In this document: piece by piece, positions 7,663-16,407 of the stretch | Layout: each line of letters opens with the position of its first letter | Numbering within the stretch: position 1 is the stretch's first letter | The notes under the pieces: model-generated | What the model was told of the DNA's origin: nothing | Database searches by the model: none | Seen by the model: only the letters and a program-made list of their open reading frames with translations | Made by a program: the position numbers and the translations under genes | Assembly (NCBI GenBank): GCA_023382715.1 | Contig: JAHDWP010000011.1 | Location: 21,102 to 85,101 of the forward strand | DNA length: 64,000 nucleotides | DNA from: Anaerolineae bacterium | GTDB taxonomy: Bacteria; Chloroflexota; Anaerolineae; Aggregatilineales; Aggregatilineaceae | Reading direction: 5' to 3'

Positions 7663-8583
7663 TCAATCGCGCGGGGAGCCGTCTACCTCGGCGGCCAGGC
7701 GATCAAGCTCCTCGGCGCTCAGGAAGCCGTCCGCCGCGCCGGTCACGCCGATCTTGTACGAGGCGAAGACCAGCGCCCGCCGGATAGCCCGGTACGGGTC
7801 GTTGGTCGCGCGATAGACGTGCACGAAGCTGGAGAACAGCGCATCCCCCGCGCCGATCGTGCTGACGACCGGGCGCGTGTACACGGCGGGCACACGCTCC
7901 AGAAAGCCATCGGCGCGCACGGCCAGCAGCGCTCCCTGCGTCCCGCGACCGATTACGACAATGGGGGCGTCGTAGCGATCCCACAGCGTGCGCACCCAGT
8001 CTTCCGGCGCGCAGGGCAGCTTCTCGTCGCTCATGAAGAGCACCGACGCAGCGCGCATCCAGTCGGCGTTGTAGGCGTCGTCCGGGTCGCTGATGGTGTG
8101 CACGTCGGTGGCGATGGGCACGCCGCGCGCCTGCATCGCGGCGAGCATGGGCCGCGCGAAGTTGATGTTGCCCAGCACGGCCAGCGTCACGTCGCGCGCC
8201 GCCGCCTCGAACAGCGCCTCCGGATAGGCCCGCTCCTGCAAATCTTTCAGGTCCACGTAGATCATGCGCTGCCCATCGGCGTCGTACAGGATCGCTGAGC
8301 GGGCTGTGCGCTCGATTTCCTGCACGACGAAGGCATTGGATAGGCCATCAGCGCGAAGCTGCCCCAACACCAGCGCCGCCCCCAGGTCGCGCCCGATGAT
8401 GGACAGGAAGCGCACCGGGCTGCCCAGCGCTGTCAGCGCCTTGGCCACGTTGTAGCCCACGCCGGACACGCTCGCGTCCACGTCGAAGAACGGGTAGCGC
8501 ACTGGTGTATAGGTGATGGGGAAGCCCTCCACACGCACCGTCGTCTCGATATTGGTCAGCCCGGCGACCAGCACCGCGCCCAT
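7663..8583 (-). CDS. PfkB-family carbohydrate/nucleoside kinase
   Basis: The 306-residue ribokinase-like sugar or nucleoside kinase has an N-terminal GVGYNVAKALTALG segment (substrate-binding GG-type signature) and the C-terminal PfkB signature with the catalytic aspartate in STIGAGDALFSSFV. I start it at ATG 8583 because GGAGGAGGAGGA lies just upstream; an in-frame ATG at 8634 lies beyond a terminator hairpin and gives a non-conserved extension. The substrate cannot be named. It follows the baeRF gene on the same strand, separated by that hairpin. Confidence 0.88.
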   Translation of the reverse strand: MGAVLVAGLTNIETTVRVEGFPITYTPVRYPFFDVDASVSGVGYNVAKALTALGSPVRFLSIIGRDLGAALVLGQLRADGLSNAFVVQEIERTARSAILYDADGQRMIYVDLKDLQERAYPEALFEAAARDVTLAVLGNINFARPMLAAMQARGVPIATDVHTISDPDDAYNADWMRAASVLFMSDEKLPCAPEDWVRTLWDRYDAPIVVIGRGTQGALLAVRADGFLERVPAVYTRPVVSTIGAGDALFSSFVHVYRATNDPYRAIRRALVFASYKIGVTGAADGFLSAEELDRLAAEVDGSPRD

Positions 8584-8604
8584 TGCCAGTCCTCCTCCTC
8601 CAGC

Positions 8605-8633
8605 AAAATGGGCCAGGATACTCCCCTGGCCCA
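8605..8633 (-). terminator. Hairpin between baeRF gene and PfkB gene
   Basis: TGGGCCAGG (8609-8617) pairs with CCTGGCCCA (8625-8633). On the minus strand the stem is followed by TTTT. It would terminate or attenuate transcription just before the PfkB ribosome binding site. Confidence 0.6.
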
Positions 8634-8659
8634 CCCACTACGCTCCTCTGCCACGCGGA

Positions 8660-9805
8660 TCAATAGCGGAAGATGGCCGCCACCAGGTCACCGCCGGGCA
8701 TCTGCGCCGGATCAACCACGTAGACGGTGCCGCCGTTGGCAACCGTCCGGGCCGACGCCAGGTCAAGCAGATCATGATCGCCGGGCTGCTCCGACGGATG
8801 GACGTGCACTTTCTGGCTGTGCGCGCGGTAAACACCCCACTTCTGCACGCCGCGCGGAACGAACAGCGTCGCAATGCGCCCCTCGTGCGCCGCCCGGACA
8901 ACATCTATGAGCGTATGCGACGCGCGCGGATCGTCGCGCCCATCCAGCTCGTAGTACAGGGCGATCTGCTCGCTCTGGGCTTTGGCGAAGAAGGGCATAA
9001 CCACCGCCCAGGCGCGCTGGTGCAGCTCCCTGGCATTCAGCGCGTCCTGATTGCCCGTCACGCCCTGCGCGACCAGGTGCGGATAGGTGTTCGCCTCCCG
9101 GTAAATTGGCAGCAGGTAGTCCACGCCGGCCAATACCAGGGGCAAATGCTTGTCAGCAATCAGGTCGCGCAATCCGCGATCCACCGCCTGGAAATAGCGC
9201 AGCAGGTCGGGTTTGGCGGTTACTTCCGGGCCTCCGTGTCCGTGGAAGGTCGCCACGCCCGTGCTGCTCGCCGCGCGCGCGCGCACCTGGCGCTCTGGCT
9301 GATCGTATTGCAGCGCCTCGGCCATGCTGGTCGGGACGCCGGGCAGCTCGATCTCCGTCACGCTGTCGCGCGTGCCCCCCAACAGGCGCACCTGGTCCTG
9401 GCTGAGCGCGAGCACCAGGAAGCGCCCATCGCCGTTGAGCAGGGGCAGCAGCGGCCTGACGTGGAAGCGGCGTTTGGCCGTCACTCTCTCCTCAAACGAG
9501 AGAGGCAGGCGATAGTAGCTGAAGTGATCGGGAGCGACAAAGACGGCCAGCCCATCGCTCTGCTGTCGCCACAGTTCCGCGTCGTCGAGCATCGCCGCCG
9601 CCGACGCCAGCAGGCGCTCGGCATCTGGCACGCGCACTTGCAACCTGGCCAACCGCTCCTCGGCCTGGCGAAGTAGGTTTCTGAACCGGATCGTGTTCTG
9701 CTGCACCTCCGTCCCTGCTCGTACTGTGGGCATGTAAAGTGAGACGCACCATTCCCCTTCCACATCGATCAGGTTAATCAGATCACTTCGGGTCAACGAG
9801 TCCAT
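8660..9805 (-). CDS. baeRF-family protein (bacterial archaeo-eukaryotic release factor-like)
   Basis: The 381-residue protein begins MDSLTRSDLINLIDVEGEWC and continues LYMPTVRAGTEVQQNTIRF, LLRQAEERL, FVAPDHFSYYRL, HVRPLLPLLNGDGRFLVLAL and, late, SHTLIDVVRAAHEGRIATLF. This order is characteristic of baeRF family 3/7 proteins, which share the eRF1/Pelota middle and C-terminal folds. They are proposed to act on stalled ribosomes or in stress, but no reaction is established for this branch. A strong GGAAAGGAG lies 8 nt before ATG 9805. A weak promoter (TTGGCG-N18-TATCCT) may lie at 9831-9860 on the minus strand. Confidence 0.8.
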   Translation of the reverse strand: MDSLTRSDLINLIDVEGEWCVSLYMPTVRAGTEVQQNTIRFRNLLRQAEERLARLQVRVPDAERLLASAAAMLDDAELWRQQSDGLAVFVAPDHFSYYRLPLSFEERVTAKRRFHVRPLLPLLNGDGRFLVLALSQDQVRLLGGTRDSVTEIELPGVPTSMAEALQYDQPERQVRARAASSTGVATFHGHGGPEVTAKPDLLRYFQAVDRGLRDLIADKHLPLVLAGVDYLLPIYREANTYPHLVAQGVTGNQDALNARELHQRAWAVVMPFFAKAQSEQIALYYELDGRDDPRASHTLIDVVRAAHEGRIATLFVPRGVQKWGVYRAHSQKVHVHPSEQPGDHDLLDLASARTVANGGTVYVVDPAQMPGGDLVAAIFRY

Positions 9806-9876
9806 AGACCGGCTCCTTTCCTTAATCTAAAGGATAGTGGAGTTTATTGGGCAACGCCAACGTCGCAGGAAATGCC

Positions 9877-9906
9877 GCGCCTGGGGCAACCCAGCACCCC
9901 AGGCGC
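9877..9906 (-). terminator. Hairpin downstream of the TauE/SafE gene
   Basis: GCGCCTGGGG (9877-9886) pairs perfectly with CCCCAGGCGC (9897-9906). There is little T-run, so it may terminate weakly or protect the 3' end. Confidence 0.5.
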
Positions 9907-9939
9907 GCTGAAGAATCGCCGCAGAAGGGCAGGGGCCGG

Positions 9940-10677
9940 TCAGAGAGTCTGCACGAGAGTGCGGACGCTCAGGAAGATGATGAGCAGCCCCACCGCCGCC
10001 ATGAGCTTGCGCGGAGACAGGCGGCGGCAAACCACAGCGGCCAGCGGTGCCGCGGCCACGCCGCCGGCGATCAACCCTACGATGATGCTCAGGTTGGTCA
10101 GGCGGATCGTCAGTAGAAAGATCGCCGACTCCGCGAAGGTGACGAAGAACTCGGCCAGGTTCACCGAGCCAATGGAGATGCGCGGATTGTGACCGTTCGC
10201 CACCAGCGTCGTGGTCACGATCGGCCCCCATCCGCCGCCGCCAATCGCGTCGAAGAAGCCACCGAGGACGCCCAGCGGAACCACGCGCTGCAGCGGGCTG
10301 GCTGGCCCCGGCTTGCGTAACGCCTTCCAGAGAATGCGCAGGCCCATGAGCATCAGATAGACTGAGACGAACGGCTTGATCTTGTCGCCGGGAAGCTCGC
10401 TCAGCGTGTATGCTCCCAGTATGCCGCCGATCACGCCGGGGATCACCAGGCGGCGGAATAACGCGCGATCCACATTGCCGAACTTGAGATGGGACAGGCC
10501 CGACACCAATGTGGTGAAGACTTCGGCCATGTGCACGCTGGCGCTGGCCGCCGCCGGCCCTATCCCCGTGCTCAGCAGAAACGTGGTCGAACTGACGCCG
10601 TAGGCCATGCCCAGCGCCCCGTCAATGAGCTGGGCGGCAAAACCTACCAGCAGGTAGAGCAGGAAGTCTTCCGGCAT
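9940..10677 (-). CDS. TSUP-family (TauE/SafE) membrane permease
   Basis: The 245-residue protein has about seven or eight hydrophobic helices and the TauE/SafE pattern: an N-terminal FAAQLIDGALGMAYGVSST repeat half and an internal counterpart LGGFFDAIGGGGWGPIVTTT. Members export sulfite, organosulfonates or other small anions; the substrate is not predictable here. The start ATG 10677 has GAGAGAGG upstream. A hairpin follows at 9877-9906. Confidence 0.9.
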   Translation of the reverse strand: MPEDFLLYLLVGFAAQLIDGALGMAYGVSSTTFLLSTGIGPAAASASVHMAEVFTTLVSGLSHLKFGNVDRALFRRLVIPGVIGGILGAYTLSELPGDKIKPFVSVYLMLMGLRILWKALRKPGPASPLQRVVPLGVLGGFFDAIGGGGWGPIVTTTLVANGHNPRISIGSVNLAEFFVTFAESAIFLLTIRLTNLSIIVGLIAGGVAAAPLAAVVCRRLSPRKLMAAVGLLIIFLSVRTLVQTL

Positions 10678-10893
10678 GAAGACCTCTCTCGCCGGTCCCG
10701 GCAGCGGGCACCAGGCGCGTCTTTTCCTGACATGGATATAACCCGCAGGATTGTAACAGATTCTATTAGCCCGTCAAAATCGAGCGCGCCGCCCCTTTTG
10801 TCCTTTCACCCACTTCTGTGGCACAATAAGACAAACGTCAAGCCGCGCAGTCTGTGAGTCCCGTCCGCACGTGTACAGAACGGAAGGGTTGCC

Positions 10894-11562
10894 GTGCCTG
10901 CACAAGAGAAACTCACCCCAAATGAACAGCACCTCGCTTATTTGACCGGACTGGGTATCGCCATCACCATCGTAGCTTTATTGCTCATCGGTCTTGGCAC
11001 CATAGATAACGCCGACATCACCACCAGCCTGTTGATCGTCGGTCTCGCTCTGATCGCCCTCGGTGTCGGCGGCTGGCTGATTATGGTACGTCCCTGGGAG
11101 CGCTTCGACGACCTGACGACGCCACACTACACCGGGCACGATGATCATGCGCCCGCCGCCGGCGCGATGGCTGAGCCAGAGCCTGCTCCCGCTGAAGAGG
11201 CCGCGCCCGTCGCCGAAGCGGTGGCCGAGCCAGAACCTGCCCCCGCCGAAGCAAAAGCTGCGCCCGCCGAGAAAACTGCCGCCAAGTCGAAGGCGGTTCC
11301 TGCCGGAAAAGCCGCCCCGGATGACCTGAAGCTGATCGAGGGCATCGGTCCCAAGTCCGCCGCCGCCCTCAACGAGGCCGGGATCACCACCTTCGTCCAG
11401 GTCGCGACCTTGACTGGCGAACAGCTTGAACAGATCGTCAAGGAGCGCGGCGTTCGGCTGGTGGGCAGCGCCATCAACTGGCCGCAGCAGGCTGCGCTGG
11501 CCGCCGCCGGCGATTTCGAAGCGCTTGCGGAGTTGCAGGCGAAGCTCAAGGGTGGCGTTTAG
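10894..11562 (+). CDS. Two-TM protein with C-terminal helix-hairpin-helix domain
   Basis: The 222-residue product has two hydrophobic helices at about residues 15-36 and 42-63, then an Ala/Pro/Glu/Lys-rich linker (about 82-145). A C-terminal HhH domain follows: LIEGIGPKSAAALNEAGITT, FVQVATLTGEQLEQIV. This type is usually annotated as HhH or predicted 5'-nuclease-like domain protein. No nuclease catalytic residues are visible, so DNA or RNA binding at the membrane is the most one can infer. Start is GTG 10894 with GGAAGGG upstream. Confidence 0.75.
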   Translation: MPAQEKLTPNEQHLAYLTGLGIAITIVALLLIGLGTIDNADITTSLLIVGLALIALGVGGWLIMVRPWERFDDLTTPHYTGHDDHAPAAGAMAEPEPAPAEEAAPVAEAVAEPEPAPAEAKAAPAEKTAAKSKAVPAGKAAPDDLKLIEGIGPKSAAALNEAGITTFVQVATLTGEQLEQIVKERGVRLVGSAINWPQQAALAAAGDFEALAELQAKLKGGV

Positions 11563-11601
11563 CCAGGCGCAGAAGCGGTCTCGCGGGGTGTTCTTGTTGC
11601 T

Positions 11602-11708
11602 GGGCCAAGCGATCATCGCTGAGGCGCAGAGAGCACAGAGAAAAGACGGCATGGAGAAGATGTCAGTGCTTCTCCGCGCCCTCTCTGCGGTTCAGAGAAT
11701 CGCGCCCC
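11602..11708. repeat. Family-2 dispersed repeat, copy a
   Basis: A degenerate 'GCAGAGACGCAGAG ... CTCTGCGCTCTCCGCG' inverted repeat: GCTGAGGCGCAGAGAGCACA on the left arm and TTCTCCGCGCCCTCTCTGCG on the right. Other copies are at 13673, 15151, 22209 and 29298. Confidence 0.7.
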
Positions 11709-11725
11709 CGGTCTGGCTGATCCCC

Positions 11726-11757
11726 TAAAAAGCGGCACGGGCGCCTGCCTGTGCCGC
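11726..11757 (-). terminator. Terminator between convergent genes (HhH protein / GT-C transferase)
   Basis: GCGGCACGGGC (11732-11742) pairs with GCCTGTGCCGC (11747-11757) with one wobble. AAAAA on the left gives TTTTT after the stem on the minus strand, so it serves the gene at 11791-13572. Confidence 0.75.
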
Positions 11758-11790
11758 CGGGTTGTCTTCCGGTCACGGCAGATCGCGCCG

Positions 11791-13572
11791 TCATTCCTGC
11801 GGGGCGAATTCCTGCTGATACTGCGCCGCAACCCAATCATAGCTCGCCTGTAGCGGCGGCTCCAGCGCCTGCCAGAACGCGCTCAGCGGCGGCCCGGTCA
11901 CGACTGAGAGCGGCAGGCGCGTCGTGTTCGGGTAGGCGCAGCGGTAGATAACGATCTGCTCGATCTCGTCCACCTGCCAGCAGTGCGCGTCCACAAACTC
12001 GAAGATCGGGTCCAGGTTGGCCACGTCGCGGCGGCCTCCCTCTCCCCACCATTCGATGCGCCGTGCCGGGTCCAGCGGCGGGATGCGGTCGCCGTCCACC
12101 ATCGTGCTGTCCACAATGATCGCCGGCTTGCCGCGCCGCAGGTCGCGCACCGCTTCCAGGATGTACTCGTCCGACACCTCGTCGGGCACGATCAGCGGAT
12201 AGCCGTAGTGGAACTGCGTGGGGCTGCGCCGGTCGGCCAGGAAATTGACGACCGTGTTCGCGCCCCACACCAGCACCGTATCGTGCGGATCGGTGCGCTC
12301 CGCCACGTAAGTGACCACCTCTTGCTGGCGGGCCGGCCCGGCGATCTTCGTTTCGGCCAGCAACACGCGCACCACCGTCGCCGCCACTGGCACGCCGAGC
12401 AATAGCGCGGCCAGGTAGACGCGCAGCCACGACCACGCCCTACGCCGGCGGCCTGTTGCCTGGGCGATGCGCTGCGCCAGCACTGGCAGGCTCATCGTCG
12501 TCAGCAGGGTCATGGCCGGGATCAGCGTGACATAGTAGTGCGCATAGCCGCGATTGGTGATGTTGGACAGGATCATGTCCACGAAGAAGGTGATCACGAT
12601 CCACACGCGCAGCGTCGTGTTGGTCGCCGCCTGCCGCCCGTAGTAAGGCCGGGTGCGCAGGCTGCGCCACGCGGCGCGCATCCCCAGCACCAGGAACGGC
12701 AGCAGCGGCACGATCACCAGCGGGGCCAGGCTGGCCGTCCACGTGGTGAGCACCGTCCGCCCGATCCACACCGAGCCATCGCTCACCCAGTCGTGAAAGG
12801 TGCCCGCCGCCACGAACGAGGCGTTGACAGCGTCGTCCAGAATCCCGTTGAGCAGCAGGTACAGCGCCACCAGCCCCAGGCTGCTCAGCCCGCCCAGAAT
12901 GGTCACGCCCAGCCAGTGCCAGCGCCGCTGCGTGCCCAGCACCGGGTGCCGGCTGATCAGCACTGCCGGGATGAAAGCCAGGGCCACGCCCACCGTCGTC
13001 TGCTTGATCAGGAAGGCGCTGCCCGCCGCAAAGCCCATGGCAAACCCCCAGCGCGAGCCAGGCGCACGCAGGAACTGGTAGCCCGCCGCCAGGACGAGCA
13101 TCTGCGGCAGCAGCGCGTAGGGTTCGGTGAAGTTGATGTCCGAGACGAGCGCCGGGTGGCGCGTGAGCAGCACCAGGATCAGCGGGCCGGCCCACGCTTC
13201 GCCGCGCTCGCCGTACAACTGGCGCAGCAGCCAGAACATGGTCATGCCCGCCAGGAAGAGGGTGATATTTTCCGCCAGCCACAGCGCCCAGCGGTTGGTG
13301 CCAAAGAGGAAGAAGGCCAGCGCGTTGATGAAATAGATGCCGGGCGGCTTGTTGTCCCAGGCATCCAGATAGGGCAGACCGCCGTCACGGATGACCTTGC
13401 CCGTGTAGGCGAAGATACCGCTGTCTCGCCGCTGTTCAGTGAGAAAAGGGGCGAACTGCAGCGACACCAGAATGATCAGGAGCAGCAGAAAACTCGCCGG
13501 CAGCACCCACGACATTCTGACGAAGGCGAAACGGCTGCCCCCCGCACGAGGACCGCCCATCGAGTAGCTCAT
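11791..13572 (-). CDS. Polytopic membrane glycosyltransferase (GT-C / GT39-like)
   Basis: The 593-residue protein has about 10-12 hydrophobic helices. The first extracellular loop carries DSGIFAYTGKVIRDGGLPYL followed by AWDNKPPGIYFINALAFFLFG, the pattern of ArnT/PMT-like transferases whose acidic loop binds the lipid-linked sugar. The C-terminal 150 residues are a soluble region (VLVWGANTVVNFLADRR onward). Start ATG 13572 has GAAGGAG upstream. A promoter is at 13612-13640 and a terminator at 11726-11757, so it is probably a single-gene transcript. Donor and acceptor are unknown. Confidence 0.82.
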   Translation of the reverse strand: MSYSMGGPRAGGSRFAFVRMSWVLPASFLLLLIILVSLQFAPFLTEQRRDSGIFAYTGKVIRDGGLPYLDAWDNKPPGIYFINALAFFLFGTNRWALWLAENITLFLAGMTMFWLLRQLYGERGEAWAGPLILVLLTRHPALVSDINFTEPYALLPQMLVLAAGYQFLRAPGSRWGFAMGFAAGSAFLIKQTTVGVALAFIPAVLISRHPVLGTQRRWHWLGVTILGGLSSLGLVALYLLLNGILDDAVNASFVAAGTFHDWVSDGSVWIGRTVLTTWTASLAPLVIVPLLPFLVLGMRAAWRSLRTRPYYGRQAATNTTLRVWIVITFFVDMILSNITNRGYAHYYVTLIPAMTLLTTMSLPVLAQRIAQATGRRRRAWSWLRVYLAALLLGVPVAATVVRVLLAETKIAGPARQQEVVTYVAERTDPHDTVLVWGANTVVNFLADRRSPTQFHYGYPLIVPDEVSDEYILEAVRDLRRGKPAIIVDSTMVDGDRIPPLDPARRIEWWGEGGRRDVANLDPIFEFVDAHCWQVDEIEQIVIYRCAYPNTTRLPLSVVTGPPLSAFWQALEPPLQASYDWVAAQYQQEFAPQE

Positions 13573-13611
13573 GCGCGAGAACGCATCTCCTTCACATGCT
13601 GCTTAACCATC

Positions 13612-13640
13612 ATTATAAGCCCGCTAAGCAGCACAGGCAA
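13612..13640 (-). promoter_or_regulatory. Promoter of the GT-C transferase gene
   Basis: On the minus strand TTGCCT is separated by 17 nt from a perfect TATAAT (complement of ATTATA at 13612-13617), about 40 nt before the ATG. Confidence 0.65.
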
Positions 13641-13672
13641 TACACAAGTGGGGTGGGGGGGCATCTCACGAT

Positions 13673-13794
13673 GGGGGCGAAATGCCTGAATTGCAGAGAC
13701 GCAGAGGGCGCGGAGAAGACCTGGCGCCCGCTCTCCAACCTGTCTTTTCTCTGCGCTCTCCGCGTCTCAGCGGCGATCTTTTGCCCCAGAAATG
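13673..13794. repeat. Family-2 dispersed repeat, copy b
   Basis: Left arm GCAGAGACGCAGAGGGCGCG, right arm CTCTGCGCTCTCCGCGTCTC, then GGCGATCTTTTGCCCCAGA. With the promoter at 13612 and the hairpin at 13835 it explains the 13573-13893 gap. Confidence 0.8.
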
Positions 13795-13834
13795 AGAGAC
13801 ACTCCGGCGCCTTGCCCGTGCCCTCACACAACGA

Positions 13835-13859
13835 ACGGCGTGAGCATCTCTCACGCCGT
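13835..13859 (-). terminator. Terminator-like hairpin after mdh
   Basis: ACGGCGTGAG and CTCACGCCGT form a perfect 10-bp stem with a short loop, about 35 nt after the mdh stop. A T-run is not obvious. Confidence 0.6.
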
Positions 13860-13893
13860 CCTGAGCGCGCCTCATTGTATCAGACCGGGCGGG

Positions 13894-14883
13894 CTATTTC
13901 AACAGGTCGGCGACCGCCTCACGCTCCTCCAGCAATTCCTCCGCCGACACCCGCAGCTTGCCGCGCGCGTAGTCGCTCAGCGTCAGCCCTTCGACCACCG
14001 TCACCGATCCGTCCCCGCCAACCCGCAGCGGGAAGGAATAGAGCAGCCCCTCGGCGACGCCATAGGCATTGCCGTCCGAGAGAATCGCCCCGCTGAACCA
14101 GTCGCCCTCAGGCGTGGGTCGCAGCAGGCTCTGGATATGGTTGACGGCAGCGTTGGCGGCGCTGGCCGCGCTGCTCTTGCCACGCGCGTCAATGACTTCT
14201 TTACCGCGCTGCTGCACCGCCACCAGGAAGGCCCCCTCGAACCAGGCCCGGTCGCGGATCACGTCGAGCGCCGGCTGGCCATTGATCCGCGCGTGCTCAA
14301 AGTCGGGGTACATCGTCGGGCTGTGATTGCCCCATACAGCCAGGTTGGTCACCGCGCTCACCGGCACACCTGCCTGCCGGGCGATCTGCGTCTGGGCGCG
14401 ATTCTGATCCAGGCGCGTCATAGCCATCCAGCGATTGGTGGGCACGTCGGGCGCGCTGCGCAGCGCGATCAGGGCGTTGGTGTTGCACGGGTTGGCCACG
14501 ACCAGCACGCGAATGTCGCTGGCCGCCCGCTCGTTGATCGCTCGCCCCTGGCTGACGAAGATCGGCGCATTGTCGCGGATCACGTCGGCGCGCTCCATGC
14601 CCTTGCCGCGCGGCTTGCCACCGACCAGAACAGCCCAGCTCGCGCCGTCAAAGGCCACATACGGGTCATCCGTCGCCACCACGCCCTGCAACAGCGGGAA
14701 AGCGCAGTCGTCCAGCTCCATCACCACGCCGCGCAGAGCGTCCTGTGCCTGCGGAATTTCGAGCAGTTGCAGGATCACGGGTTGGTCGGGGCCGAACGCC
14801 TCACCATTGGCCAGACGAACGAGCAGGCTGTAGCCGATCTGACCGGCTGCGCCGGTCACCGCCACACGAATCGGATTCTTCAC
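13894..14883 (-). CDS. mdh: Malate dehydrogenase
   Basis: The 329-residue NAD-dependent enzyme interconverts malate and oxaloacetate. The nucleotide-binding start [15 protein letters not shown], the loop [14 protein letters not shown], the NAD-binding [11 protein letters not shown], the catalytic aspartate in LDQNRAQ and the catalytic histidine in [11 protein letters not shown] are all present. I start at GTG 14883: AAGGAG sits 7 nt upstream and it gives exactly the family start ([13 protein letters not shown]). An ATG at 14910 in the same frame has no ribosome binding site. Promoter at 14952-14981. Confidence 0.96.
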   Translation of the reverse strand: MKNPIRVAVTGAAGQIGYSLLVRLANGEAFGPDQPVILQLLEIPQAQDALRGVVMELDDCAFPLLQGVVATDDPYVAFDGASWAVLVGGKPRGKGMERADVIRDNAPIFVSQGRAINERAASDIRVLVVANPCNTNALIALRSAPDVPTNRWMAMTRLDQNRAQTQIARQAGVPVSAVTNLAVWGNHSPTMYPDFEHARINGQPALDVIRDRAWFEGAFLVAVQQRGKEVIDARGKSSAASAANAAVNHIQSLLRPTPEGDWFSGAILSDGNAYGVAEGLLYSFPLRVGGDGSVTVVEGLTLSDYARGKLRVSAEELLEEREAVADLLK

Positions 14884-14951
14884 TTCCGCACTCCTTGATA
14901 GGTTTTGCAAGATGACTAATTAGGCTGTGTTGGGGAGTTCCTTGTAGAATT

Positions 14952-14981
14952 ATTTTAGCGTCAAAGCATCGCCGCTGACAA
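14952..14981 (-). promoter_or_regulatory. Promoter of mdh
   Basis: On the minus strand TTGTCA (complement of 14976-14981) is followed after 18 nt by TAAAAT (complement of 14952-14957), about 70 nt before the GTG start. Confidence 0.65.
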
Positions 14982-15000
14982 CAGGGGACACCTCGCGGGG

Positions 15001-15140
15001 TGCGCGCAACGGCTGACAGTGACTCGCCGGGTACCGGGCAGTGACCGCACCCCCAGCCGCGCTGCGCCGAGGGGGGGTGAGGTCAGCCAGGGCGCAGCAG
15101 AGCAGCGTCCCTACCGCCTGACAGGTTTTGCACGCATCCC
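15001..15140. repeat. Family-3 dispersed repeat, copy i
   Basis: The unit has TGCGCGCAACGGCTGAC at one end, CACCCCCAGCCGCGCTGCG in the middle and CGCCTGACAGGTTTTGCACG at the other end. The same layout occurs at 46449-46602. The outer parts (TGCGxGCAA / TTTTGCACGCA) are inverted. Confidence 0.8.
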
Positions 15141-15150
15141 ACCTCGCATT

Positions 15151-15269
15151 GGGGGGCGAGATTCTCGAACCGCAGAGATACAGAGGACGCGGAGAAGAAC
15201 GCATAAATCTCTCGACGCTCTCTTCCCTCTGCGCTCTCTGCGTCTCCGCGGTGATCTTCTGCCCTGGAC
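15151..15269. repeat. Family-2 dispersed repeat, copy c
   Basis: Left arm AACCGCAGAGATACAGAGGA, right arm CTCTGCGCTCTCTGCGTCTC and CGCGGTGATCTTCTGCCC. It lies about 10 nt from family-3 copy i; together they fill the mdh to phosphatase gap. Confidence 0.85.
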
Positions 15270-15331
15270 ATGAGGCACACTCCACTCGCGCCCCTCGGCC
15301 CCAGGCGACCATCCCGCTTCGGGGTACTTTA

Positions 15332-15340
15332 TGGTATACT
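15332..15340 (+). promoter_or_regulatory. Extended -10 promoter of the metallophosphoesterase gene
   Basis: TGG-TATACT matches an extended -10 element; a -35 box is poor. It is about 40 nt upstream of ATG 15379. Confidence 0.5.
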
Positions 15341-15378
15341 CCGCCCGCCAACCGAGAGGATATAGCCAGAAGCCCACA

Positions 15379-16389
15379 ATGCCCGATCGTTTCGTTGATC
15401 TCACGCAAGGCGTCGCCATGGTCGTCACCGATCTGCACGGCGACGGCGACGCTTTCGATCGCTATGTAGCGCAGTTTCGCCAGCTCTACGCCTCTGGCGA
15501 GGCCCAACGCCTGATCTTCCTGGGCGACCTGATTCATTCCTACGGCGCGGCGCGCCACGACCGCAGCCTGGAAATCCTGCACCAGGTCATGGCTCTGCGC
15601 GCCGAGTTGGGGCCGGACACGGTGATCATGCTGCTGGGCAACCACGAGATGCCGCATATCTACGGTGTCTCGCTGGCCAAGGGCGAGATCGAGTTCACGC
15701 CGCGCTTCGAGCGCGCCCTGGGCGCTGACCGCGCGACGGTCCTCGCCTTCCTGGACGGCCTGCCTTTCTACGTGCGCACCGCCGCCGGAGTCATGCTGAG
15801 CCACGCGGGGCCGGTCAGCGAAGTCATCCCCCATGTCGAGATGCTGCGCGCCTTCGAGCACAGCGCGCTGCTGGCCCAGGCCGACGCTGCGCTGGCCCAG
15901 GCCGCAGACCTGGCGCCCTATTACGAGCACTATGAGCAAGTGCACGGCGCGCCCTATCTGGACGATGCGCGCCACTACCTGGCCGTGAGCGGCCCATCGG
16001 ACCCGCGCTACTCGCACCTGCTGCGCGCCTTCCTGATCGCCGAGCAGAGCAGGCCGTTCGCGGTGTTGTGGGAGGCGCTCTTCACCCAGAACGAGCTGGG
16101 GCTGACCGAGTACGGCTACGTGCAGATCGCCCAGCAGTTTCTCGAAGCGTTCTCGGCGGGCGCACCGGCCCCCCAGCGGGTGATCGTCAGCGGGCACATC
16201 GTTACGCCGCTCGGCGGTTACATGCTGGTCAACCGCTACCATCTGCGCCTGTCCAGCGCGGCCCACGCTCGCCCGCGCGAAGCCGGACACTACCTGCTTC
16301 TGGACTGCGCTCAGCCCGTCCGCGCCGCCAACGAACTGCTGCCCGCGCTGGGCACCGTCTTCGCTGACCTGCGCGAAGCCTTCGCCTGA
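15379..16389 (+). CDS. Calcineurin-like (PPP-type) metallophosphoesterase
   Basis: The 336-residue protein shows the two-metal phosphatase motifs in order: VVTDLHGDGDAF (DxH), LIFLGDLIHS (GDxxD-like, here GDLIHS), LLGNHEMPHIYG (GNHE), VMLSHAGPVSEV (H) and VIVSGHIVTPLGG (GH). It resembles Ser/Thr protein phosphatases of the PPP superfamily; the true substrate is unknown. The ATG at 15379 follows GAGAGGA; ATG 15418 is an alternative. It is followed 18 nt later by a histidine phosphatase. Confidence 0.85.
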   Translation: MPDRFVDLTQGVAMVVTDLHGDGDAFDRYVAQFRQLYASGEAQRLIFLGDLIHSYGAARHDRSLEILHQVMALRAELGPDTVIMLLGNHEMPHIYGVSLAKGEIEFTPRFERALGADRATVLAFLDGLPFYVRTAAGVMLSHAGPVSEVIPHVEMLRAFEHSALLAQADAALAQAADLAPYYEHYEQVHGAPYLDDARHYLAVSGPSDPRYSHLLRAFLIAEQSRPFAVLWEALFTQNELGLTEYGYVQIAQQFLEAFSAGAPAPQRVIVSGHIVTPLGGYMLVNRYHLRLSSAAHARPREAGHYLLLDCAQPVRAANELLPALGTVFADLREAFA

Positions 16390-16407
16390 CTACACCGGAC
16401 TCGTCCA

